DNA of 64,000 nucleotides. Source: Mytilus edulis. Its lineage: Eukaryota > Mollusca > Bivalvia > Mytilida > Mytilidae. Shown here piece by piece: positions 55,179-64,000 of the stretch; positions within the stretch are counted from its first letter, which is position 1; each line of letters opens with the position of its first letter. The stretch covers positions 73,051,821 through 73,115,820 of the forward strand of contig NC_092346.1 in NCBI RefSeq assembly GCF_963676685.1, written 5' to 3'. Position numbers and translations under genes: made by a program. The notes below the pieces were generated by a model. The model worked only from the letters and a program-made list of their open reading frames with translations. It did no database searches and was not told where the DNA came from.

Positions 55179-55984
55179 ACAACGCATACTTGTGTACTCT
55201 TATTTTGATTTTTTAAAGGAACAAACAAAAAGGATAAAATTGCAATAACAAAATAAAAAAAAAATTAATTAAATCCATGAAAGACAAACAACATCATGGC
55301 TAAATAAAAAAGGACAAATGCGACAACCAATAGCCGACGAAACATCATATAGAAAAAGAAAGACAAAGCAAGATAAATTCCATAAAACGAGGTTATTTAT
55401 GGGTTCAATGAGTGGAACATCCGTCGTCATTGGTGATAATGATATTCAGTAACAGTCAACCAAGTAATGACAGTGAGCGTCTGTAAAATTTACTTTCCAG
55501 TAAATAATTTACTTATCACGAATATTCCTTGGTTTGAATATGCAGGTACTTCTGAAAGGTTTTGCTATATATAATAGTTTATAATGTTCAGAATAGGAAA
55601 CGGGAAAATTTTTACAAAACAGGACTCCTCAAACAAATGTTTTACAAATTTATTTAGCAACAACCACAAACTGAACCAATCTTTGTTATAATAATCTTGT
55701 TTTATTTTCATATAGAATGTCCGTAAATAGGCAGACGTATTGGGATCGATTGGTGAATATAAGAGTCATAACAATTTCAAAACTTGATTAAAATCATTTT
55801 TAATATAATATGGTATATTCTAAGAACAATTTAAAATGTACTATTCCTCTTATTGATCTTGATGTCTCTTTAACTTTTCATATTGTTAACGTACAAATCA
55901 ATATATAATATTGAAAAATAGATAAACCTTTCATAATTGAGTCGGAGAAGACAAACAGTCAAAGAACTTATTTTTACAACAGAT
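55179..55984. other. intergenic and likely 3' UTR of the four-SUEL gene
   Basis: AT-rich. TTTATT (55649-55654) would be AATAAA on the minus strand about 330 nt after the stop at 55985. Nothing else seen. Confidence 0.4.
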
Positions 55985-56271
55985 TTAATTACGCTTTATA
56001 CAGCTGTATCGTATCCTGAAATATTTAGTTGTGCCCATACAAGGATCTTTGGCTGGTGCATAAATACTGCATGCTTGTTTTCCATTACAACTCTTTTTAA
56101 CATCCGGAAGAATATTTACTGGACCACATGATGTTGTTCCTATGTTTCCCATTGGACATGTTCTCACACTATTTCTTCCATATGTTGCTTGTTTCACATC
56201 GATGACTGCGTTCTTCGTTTTGTCACATTTTAACGTGGGGTCGTCGTCTATGCATATATGAATATTCATCA
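55985..56271 (-). CDS. four-SUEL lectin exon 5: SUEL domain 4 and stop
   Basis: HICIDDDPTLKC, QATYGRNSVRTC, CNGKQACSIYA, KDPCMGTTKYFRIRYSC and IKRN-TAA. Acceptor TTTTGTAG. Confidence 0.87.
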
Positions 56272-59200
56272 CTACAAAAACAATGCCATAAATATAATTT
56301 GTAGCTAAAAGGTCTATGGATCCTGTTTAACTAAACTAAGGTGAATGCATAATTTTTGGGATGAAGGTGTCATCAACAATCCTTTGAAAACCAATAATTT
56401 TTTTGGACCAAATAAACTGAACAGAAAATTTAAAAAATGTTTGTATCGGTACTAAATTATATACCTCATAAGGAGCGAGACTCCGTGAGTCGACGGGGTA
56501 ACCGTCTTTTGCTTTGCATGCATAACTTGTCACTCTCAATCAAAAAGTCGTATTCGAGTAAAGAACACAACCCGTAAAATAACAGATTATACGACTTCAA
56601 TGGTATTTAAAGATAGAATACAACGATAACACATTCCTAGGGAGTTGAGACACACGCAACACGTCGTGTCTATTGAACAACTCGTGATGGTGATCATACA
56701 ACTAATATAGGGTCGATGTCAGCCGACTATTGGATTTTTTTATGTATACCCATGTAAACGATGTACGTAAAGTGTGAACATTTCTGATGTGCAGATTAAT
56801 GGAATACTGTTGCATCAACAAATTCACCAACTGATTAATGGGCTTTAAAACAAAAAGGTCAGCTCTATTCATTAACATTTATTTAAAATCTTTAACTGGA
56901 TTTTTTTTTATCAAATGATTTCCTTTTCGATAAGTATAAATGTAAGCTATATTTTACAATTTACTAATGAATTTCAACTTGAAGAGTCTATGGATACAAA
57001 ATTTCATAACATTCTAAACTTACAAATTCTTAAGCCTTATTTTTCATTCCTGTCGATAATAGAAAAGCACAATAATTAAAGGTTACACAGAGTTATACTC
57101 AATCTTAAATGATTTTGACCCTTCAAATAATTGAGTTTTCATAATCGGATAAAGGAGACGAAAATATGCTCATATTTTCTGTCAATTATNNNNNNNNNNN
57201 NNNNNNNNNNNNNNNNNNNNNNNNNNNNNNNNNNNNNNNNNNNNNNNNNNNNNNNNNNNNNNNNNNNNNNNNNNNNNNNNNNNNNNNNNCTTCAGAGTTA
57301 AATATGTATATGTCCAACATATTAGAACGGACTATTGATATCAGTCATCAAACTAGTTACAGAAAACGGGAAATTTCATCTCTGAACAATCTTTAAGCTA
57401 CAAGTTTTAACAATAAGACACCAAGAAAAGTGACATTAAGATTAAATAAGTATGTTTTTATAATAACATTACCTATCTTACACTTATATGTTATCTTCAA
57501 ATATTTTGATTTATCGTGACAGAGGTCAACCAAACCAAAACTTGCAGGCTTAATAGGACATATATGTGTATCGTCACATTGTCTTCTAAGTTTGGATAAT
57601 ACAGATTCACATGTTGCTTTGTTTCCTTTTGCGCATGTTCCTAGATTAGTTTTCCCGTGCATAACCCTCACCACCTCGATTACTCTACCATACTTCTTAT
57701 AACATCGCAGTTTAAAGTCTGGAGTCTTACATAATGTTAGCAATTTCCAACGAGGCTGGTCTGCAACATAGAAATTAGATAAAATTTTTATAACCAAAAA
57801 TATTCACTCAAAATAATTGTCAATAGACACAAATACGAAACCATTTAGCTAATTTGAAAGGTAGGAAAATCCAAGTTACCAAAGAGCATCCATTGCGGCG
57901 ATTACCGGATGTTCCAAGTAGCTATTTGCATATAGTTTTGATGTCATTTCGGATCAATTTCACGATGATAAATACTCTTTGCATAAAATTAGCTTTGGTA
58001 ACTTGAAATATCAATGGGGGAATGGAATTCATTTTCAATTTCAATTCAAGCTTTGCAAAGTGGACAAATTTTCTGTTTTAAAGGCGTTCAAGTATACCTA
58101 CCAGCTTATAATAGTAAGTTGCTATTACTAATCATTATTTTATAATTTTAGCAAAAAAAAAAAACAAAAAAACACTTGTTGTGGTCCAGTAGGAGATATT
58201 TTTCTAATTCGAAATTATTTTTAAATTTGCGATACTTTCTTACTTTCTATTATGACTAGTTTTATTAGTGTCACAAAAGAACTCGTTTCCAGTTAACAGC
58301 CTGGGTTGATGATTAAAGTATACAAGAATACAAAAGTAATGTATCAATGTTGAAGAAAAACAACATCTTCTAAAACCTGAACTCTCGTATCATAGAACCC
58401 GTGCATTGATACTTTTAAGCTGAAATACTTTTCGGCTTTTTAAACGGAAAATATTGGTATTATACTTCTTGTAATAATTTTGTTAGATTGCTGTTGAAGT
58501 TAATATCATGATCTCTTAACAAACTAAATAAGGCAGTTAGTTTTCTCGTTTGAATTGTTTTACATTGTAATTTCGGGGTCTTTTAAAACCGACTATGCGG
58601 TATGGGCTTTGCTCATTGTTTAAGTCCGTACGGTGACCTATAGTTGTTAATTTCTGTGTCATTTGGTCTCTTGTGGGGAGTTGTCACATTGATAATCATA
58701 CCACATCTTCTTTTTTATATTATATATGTGGTCATAGATGTAAATAATCGACACATAACCATACCTTTATTTGCTATTGCTGGTGATGATGCTGGTTTTA
58801 TCGAAACACATTTATATTGCAGCTCTAAATACTTTGTAATTCCCGGGCAAGGATTTCCAAACATATTACCGCCTGCCGACAACGAGCATTCTCTTTTACC
58901 ATTACACAGTGTTCTTAACTTCTGCTGAACGCCAGAGGCACTGCATTTTGTATTTCCGACATTACCGATGAAACATGTGACTTTATTACTTCGTCCAAAA
59001 AATCCTTTCGTAATCTGTATCTGCTGGTTTTGAGGACAAATAAGTTTTGCTTGATAATTCTGACAGATAACTAAACTTGTAGGGTAATCTGAAAATATCT
59101 TTTAATGTTATAATTGTACATAACAATAAAATTTGCATAACTAATATATTTCAGGAAAATTATTCAGTGTTTATTTGTACCACTTTTAGGAGATATAATT

Positions 59201-61742
59201 TGTAAAAGTTTCCAATGGTTTACGATTTATTGGTAAATTTTTGTATTCTTGTCTTTTTTATTGCTAATTTGCTTTGTCTATATGCCCTTTTCCGGTGCGC
59301 TTTTTTTATAGGACATCTGCGCTTTTTTTCAATTGCGCTTCAAATCATAGGACATTTGCGCTTGTTAAAAAAAAGACAGTTGCGCTTTTTACATAAAACA
59401 TTTGTGCGTTGAAATGTTTGGTTTTAATGACTATCCGGCATGTTTGACCTGGCAGAGTTAAAAGTTTAAAAATCATTGCATAGCACATTTCATAGCACAT
59501 TGATATATGTTTAAAAGTTGTTAAACTGTTGACATATTTGTTTGTTTTTATAGTTATGAAGATTATAACACAATGTTGACTGCTGTATATATGTACCAAT
59601 TTTTGTCATTTTTACCAATTATGTCTGTTTGTTTTATTCACACATCGTTGTCAATTTAATGGAATTTCCTGCAACTGCCATACAAGTGAGAGGCTTAGCG
59701 AGCTATAAAACCAGGTTTAATCCACCATTTTCTACATAAGAAAATGCCTGTACCTAGTCGGGAATTTGACAGTTGTTATCCATTCGTTTGATGTGTTTGT
59801 GCTTTTGATATTTGCTTAATGGACTTTCCGTTTTGAATTTTCCTCGGAGGTCCGTATTTTTGTTATTTTGCTTCTGATAAATGTATAATGAATATGCTAA
59901 TTGCTGTGTCATTTTGGTCTCTTGTGGAGAGTTGTCTCATTGGCAATCGTACCACATCTTCTTTTTTTATATTTATATGCAATGATAAATAAATGTGCTG
60001 AGTGGAATCTGATTTTCAACCTGATAATTCACTAGGTAACAGGTAACAATACTACACATTATCCTACATGGAGATTTTATTTTTTGCTTTTCTTCTTATA
60101 ACAGTTTTTTTTTATACAATTGATCACATTTTTTATGACTTTCCTATTTTCTTATAATTGTACGAATAAGAGGCTAATTGTTGTTTGACTTGCAAAGGTA
60201 CAAACGACATGCATATTAAAAGTAGATCTTTAATTTATGAAGATAGCTGCTTACCGCTTCTGAAACTAAACAGTTACGAAGGTATACATCGAATAATAGG
60301 TTACATCGAAAATATATAGTATTTTGACATCCATGAATAAGCATAGCTATCTTATTTGCATTTATTTGAATTCGACAAACCTTTGCATCTGTACGTAACA
60401 CTTAGGTAATTTGCCGTATTAGTGCAATCCGTCCCATAAGTTGAACTTTTAGCTTCAAGATAACAACTTTGCCTTCGGAAACATTTTTGTGTGACTGTGG
60501 ATTTAGCTCCTGTTTCACAACTGTCGCTTTTCTGTCCTGCCTTCAGACATGTAGTACCATCTCTACGACCGTAGAAGGCATCGACTATAACGATCTCTCT
60601 GCCGTTACAATCTATGGTGGATTTCTCATTTTCACAAATGACTTTCGTCACATCTGAATTATAAATGAATAATTAGTTGTTCTGATTTATTTTGTATAAA
60701 ATGCTTGTTGATATAAAAATTCAAACAGTGTGAAATTTTGCATAATCGTTAACAAACAGAATGTACCATGCTAATTTAAAACTAATATACTACAAAATCT
60801 TTAAAAAATGCTCCATATCTTGACATTAATTAATAAAATATTTCCGGGAAAGAATGCGTGTTGAAAAAAATAGAACTTCCATCAGTTTCTTATTGAAAAC
60901 TTTCCGAACATAAAAATAATATTTGGCTACATTATAGTCGGGATTATAACCTTTGATGTTCGCTCTAGGAGTAACCTTGGATATACCCTGTTTGTCGTGG
61001 TGTACTCATTATTATTTTATGTACTTTTTTGTGTAGATGAATAATTCTAGCATAACTGTATAAAACAGAACTGAGTGTTCTAGCTCATCCGGGCTCCTGC
61101 TGATAACTGCCCTTCTTTTTTCAAACTATCATATTCTTTATCACTTAAAACTTTTAGAGATTACAGTGATATTTTTGAAAGCTACCCCCCGCCCCCCCCC
61201 CCCCAAAAAAAACCCCACAAAAACACAAAAAAAAACTGCAGAAATATTTGGGTTTCCAAAATTACCACATAAAGTATGGTTTTCGTTGAATTACCTATTA
61301 AACTGTACGCAAATAAAATGCAACCAGACACATTTTTTAACCGAAATCATTTAAGAGTTGCGAAATTTCTATTGAAATACATGATTAGAATCTAAATAGT
61401 TTTATTACAAAAAACTAATAACAAAAACTGATTTCAAAAGACAGTCACTGGACTTAATGATAACCCTCGTGAAAATACATAAATGTGTTTGCCGTTCTTT
61501 CTGTGCAATTGTTCTAAATGTCTGCTTCTTCGTCAAATGGATTAAGCATGATTGATTATAAGAACCAAAACAGTTGCGGGTCCATTTTTTTGGACTTTTC
61601 TCAGAAATTGGTATATTTTTAAAGGTTCTACATTTGTAGCTATATTATTACTCATAGATAAATGATAATTCCACTGACCTTGGCTTGCCATTATCACTGT
61701 TTGTAGAAGAAAAATACAAACTATCTCAAATCTGTAATCCAT
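55985..61742 (-). CDS. secreted four-SUEL-domain rhamnose-binding lectin
   Basis: Complete 5-exon gene, 1236 nt (411 residues), every intron phase 1: 61742-61679, 60653-60381, 59088-58765, 57760-57473, 56271-55985. Signal peptide 1 to about 20, SUEL domains at 22-112, 113-220, 221-316 and 317-411, stop TAA. The start ATG sits in ACCACCATGG. Domains 1, 2 and 4 keep the (Y/F)GR site; domain 3 does not. Domain 4 ends KDPC...KYFRIRYSC. Tandem SUEL proteins of this form are soluble rhamnose/galactose lectins of eggs, mucus and haemolymph; repeated domains allow cross-linking of glycans. Same strand as the lectin/EGF gene and likely from a shared ancestor. An assembly gap lies in intron 4, so a further exon could be hidden, although the frame is complete without it. 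Confidence 0.87.
57190..57289. other. assembly gap (100 N)
   Basis: Exactly 100 N in intron 4 of the four-SUEL gene; a round number usually means unknown true length. Confidence 0.98.
57473..57760 (-). CDS. four-SUEL lectin exon 4: SUEL domain 3 (degenerate site)
   Basis: LLTLCKTPDFKLRC, VMHGKTNLGTC in place of the YGR block, VDLC in place of DPC, but KYLKITYKC kept. Fold likely kept, sugar site probably altered. Confidence 0.83.
57761..58764 (-). other. intron 3 of four-SUEL gene
   Basis: Contains repeat B on the minus strand near 58520-58720 (TTTGAATTGTTTTACATTG ... ACCACATCTTC). Nothing else recognised. Confidence 0.5.
58765..59088 (-). CDS. four-SUEL lectin exon 3: SUEL domain 2 and linker
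   Basis: LVICQNYQAKLIC, GFFGRSNKVTC, CNGKRECSLSA, FGNPC, KYLELQYKC, then a 16-residue Ala/Ser/Pro-rich linker (IKPASSPAIANK). Confidence 0.87.
59089..60380 (-). other. intron 2 of four-SUEL gene
   Basis: TGCGC-rich short repeats at 59285-59410, repeat A (minus) at 59610-59880 and repeat B 3' end (minus) at 59885-59965. Confidence 0.55.
59285..59410. repeat. short tandem repeat with TGCGCTTTTT
   Basis: Five units of about 20-30 bp: (AGGACAT)TTGCGCTTTTT or variants, ending TTTGTGCGTTG. Confidence 0.55.
60381..60653 (-). CDS. four-SUEL lectin exon 2: SUEL domain 1
   Basis: VICENEKSTIDC, VDAFYGRRDGTTC, CFRRQSCYLEA, YGTDC and NYLSVTYRC. YGR is intact; DPC reads TDC. Confidence 0.87.
60654..61678 (-). 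other. intron 1 of four-SUEL gene
   Basis: Includes a C-rich/A-rich low-complexity tract at 61183-61235 and a fragment of repeat C near 61540-61590. No exon found. Confidence 0.5.
61679..61742 (-). CDS. four-SUEL lectin exon 1: signal peptide
   Basis: MDYRFEIVCIFLLQTVIMASQ, phase-1 donor GTCAGT. An upstream in-frame TTG at 61757 is not needed: the ATG has a near-perfect Kozak context. Confidence 0.85.
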
Positions 61743-61799
61743 GGTGGTGAATTGCAATCGATTTTACAATATAAGAGAGAGGAATTAAAAACAAATATC

Positions 61800-62440
61800 A
61801 ACCCGTCATATAATGGACCATTTTTTGCAGTATTTAATTTATTAAGAGGAAGTGTAATATGCACGTTAAAGCTATGGTAATCTGGTAAAACATGTTACAA
61901 ATATGATTGTATATATAATATATATTTTACATACAATTGTAAAAATATTTGATGAGATTACCCCTGGCATGTAAAATTAAGTCATTTTTTATTTATATAT
62001 TACATATTAAGATTAGTTTTGATAAGGTTGGAAAAAGGTATTCCACCATGTACGCTAAGAGTTAAAAGTGCATTTCAATTAAGCCAAAGCAGAAAGACTT
62101 TCCTAAAAACTTCAATCATTGGATGACATTTTTCTTTTTTTAACATTGAATACTTTATTTAACACGAATCAATCAATTACATCACAAACTCTGTAGAGCT
62201 TTTGAACGAATACAAAAGCTAAAACACACCACCATATGTCCTGTTTAAAACCATTTCAAATAAAAATCATAGAATATAGAGAAAATAAAGAAAAAATAAA
62301 ACACCCCGTAGCACATTATTAATTTCTTCCAAAAAAAGGCTAAGAGAGCATATATTGCCGAAATGTACCATTAGGAACTTACGTTAAATAAATCAAATAT
62401 AAACGATAATACCTGTCATTTCCTAGATTTAGATATGTTA
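61800..62440. other. upstream region of four-SUEL gene
   Basis: AT-rich intergenic sequence with no repeat or gene that I recognise. A TATA-like stretch near 61810-61820 (TTATATGACG on the minus strand) is about 70 nt before the ATG. Confidence 0.4.
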
Positions 62441-63430
62441 GTTTAACTGTTTTACACAGGAAACTCTACACTACAATTTACGACAAAAGGGAAGATTTTT
62501 CATTCCCTATTGTTAATTTTCCTTTTATTGGATGGTGCTGTTCCTTTGGCACCATCTTACAGTTATATAACTCGTTCGCTATGCCCGTGTATGTTGTAAC
62601 GTTTTGGATTTCAATGAACGGATTATTCTATGAAATATTGGAAAATTATTAAGTCTGGGATTACCGAGCCCGGAAATTTGGAAACAATCTGGATAAAAAA
62701 ATCGATCCTTTGAATAAACTTTTTCTAAATGGTAACCAGTTCAACACTGTAGTTAGATCTTTGAATATTGTTTTCTTGGTATTAATATTGATTTTGCTAT
62801 CAGTAAATAAAAATATTTTTTTTATTTTCATATACATATGCACTTTCATGGGTCTACAATCAGCCGATACCTGTATCTTGACATTGCATAAGGTTGTGTT
62901 TTTTTCTGACTTTTGATGACGGATTTACACTAAATCCATTGGGTGTTGGATGTGTACTGATTGCTATTTTAGTCTTAGACAACATTTTTTTCATTAGTTG
63001 TTATTGGCTTTGAACTAGCAGCATCAGTAACTTCAAGTACTCTGTGTTCTGTAATTACTGTCTTTCTCTTTAGTGGATGTATAAGTACCCGTGCACGTCC
63101 AGTCTATGTTGTTAGATGTATTTCTATTTGAATCCATTTGATGAGTTCAGCCTTTTTGAACTGATGTTTATAGTTTGTTTTTATGTTGCACTGATACAAC
63201 ACAGTACGAGACTAATGGGAGGGGTTTGTGCCACCAAAAGAGTTAAAACCCGCCACAGTCTATATGTGCCTGTCCAAAATTGATGTTCTTCATCTTATTT
63301 GTCTTTAGTTTATTGGTTTGTACAGTGTGTCCCAGGTGAGAGTGAGTGTTTGGCGCCATCTAACTAGTTTAACCCCGCCACATTGTGTATGTGCCTATCC
63401 TAAGTCAGGAGCCTTACTTTAAGTGGTTGT
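62440..63430 (+). pseudogene. Naiad-type element, RT C-terminal relic and 3' UTR
   Basis: IYDKREDFSFPIVNFP (62475-62525), ARKFGNNLDKKIDPLNKLFLNGNQFNTVVRSLNIVF (split, 62670-62775), then a 3' UTR with AACCCCGCCACATTGTGTATGTGCC and AAGTCAGGAGCC (63368-63411), as after the copy at 27.7 kb. Frameshifted and truncated. Confidence 0.7.
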
Positions 63431-63479
63431 CGTTTGTTGCTTTTTAACATATTTGTTTTTCTTTCATTATGTTTTATAT

Positions 63480-63670
63480 GAATTATGCTGCTAGTTTTCT
63501 TGTTTCAATTGTTTTACATTTGTCAGTTTGTGGCCTTTTATAGCTGACTTTGCGATATGGGTTTTGCTGGTTGTTGAAGGCTGTACGGTGATCTATAGTT
63601 GTTAATTTCTGTGTCGTTTGGTCTGTTTTTGATAGTTATCTGTAATCATACCACATCTTCTTATTTTTAT
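63480..63670 (-). repeat. dispersed repeat B, copy
   Basis: TTTCAATTGTTTTACATTTGTCAG, GGCCTTTTATAGCTGACTTTGCGATATGGG, CTGTACGGTGATCTATAGTTGTTAATTTCTGTGTC and ACCACATCTTC: reverse complement of repeat B. 63671-64000 is AT-rich with nothing recognised. Confidence 0.6.
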
Positions 63671-64000
63671 ATTTAACAGTAAAGAATTTGCTGTATATTA
63701 ATTTTGTTTAATTTACTGCTTTACTAGAAACACTTGTAATTAACATAACCTTCAGTGAATAGTTGGAATCATACTACAACTTCTTATTTTTATAACAGTT
63801 TGATGGATATCAAATATAATTTTAAGAAGCATGCATGATATGTTCATCATGCAGAAGTAATCATATTTACACGAATGCGTTATTGGTTATCAAATATTCA
63901 TGATTATTATTGTTACTATTTATGATTATTAATGTTTATACAACTGTGTTCATAAAATAACGATGCGAATTCTACATTTGGGATTTTTTTCATTTCTCAT

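Noticed and set aside
61743-61757. Start of the four-SUEL lectin at 61757
   Set aside because: That codon is TTG. The ATG at 61742 has an ACCACCATGG context and opens directly into the signal peptide.

Overview
This window is AT-rich, intron-rich eukaryotic DNA from a marine invertebrate. Single-exon SUEL (rhamnose-binding lectin) domains, EGF and LDLa modules with phase-1 introns, a TIR-like gene, many Naiad/Penelope-like retroelement fragments and dispersed repeats of the kind common in mussels and oysters point to a bivalve, most likely a mytilid mussel. That assignment is inference: no rRNA, mitochondrial or species marker is present. I see no bacterial genes, tRNA, rRNA or CRISPR array.

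Four protein-coding genes can be rebuilt exon by exon, with GT/AG borders and reading phases that match. (1) 677-5967 (+): the 3' part of a TIR-like gene, ending in lysine-rich repeats and a C-terminal CSLL prenylation-type motif. (2) 19406-30569 (+): a complete 12-exon gene for a 519-residue secreted protein: signal peptide, SUEL lectin, LDLa, Thr/Pro linker, trypsin-type protease with an intact triad. (3) 47853-34926 (-): a complete 10-exon gene for a 620-residue secreted protein: signal peptide, three SUEL, five EGF, one SUEL. (4) 61742-55985 (-): a complete 5-exon gene for a 411-residue secreted protein of four SUEL domains, with a 100-N assembly gap in its last intron.

Genes 2-4 form a lectin cluster of about 42 kb. 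Every SUEL, EGF and LDLa module is one or more symmetric phase 1-1 exons placed after a signal-peptide exon that ends in phase 1; only the protease part uses mixed phases. The cluster looks built by exon shuffling and tandem duplication. A dead copy of one EGF exon lies at 11.77-16.57 kb, cut in two by a 4.1-kb terminal-inverted-repeat element that carries a second transposon inside it.

The rest is transposon and repeat DNA. 0-6.4 kb: TIR gene introns with tandem repeats and a Naiad relic. 6.5-7.3 kb: Penelope-type relic with a GIY-YIG end. 7.3-19.3 kb: intergenic repeats, nested DNA transposons and the dead EGF exon. 30.6-34.9 kb: two Naiad halves in opposite orientation. 47.9-55.9 kb: Naiad relics and a 2.4-kb fold-back element related to the nested one at 12.2 kb. 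61.8-64 kb: a Naiad 3' end. Introns hold several minisatellites, an array of near-perfect palindromes and a 22-bp perfect hairpin lies upstream of gene 2.

Function by inference: the three lectin-cluster genes encode secreted carbohydrate-binding proteins, one of them coupling sugar recognition to proteolysis, which suits mucosal or haemolymph defence.
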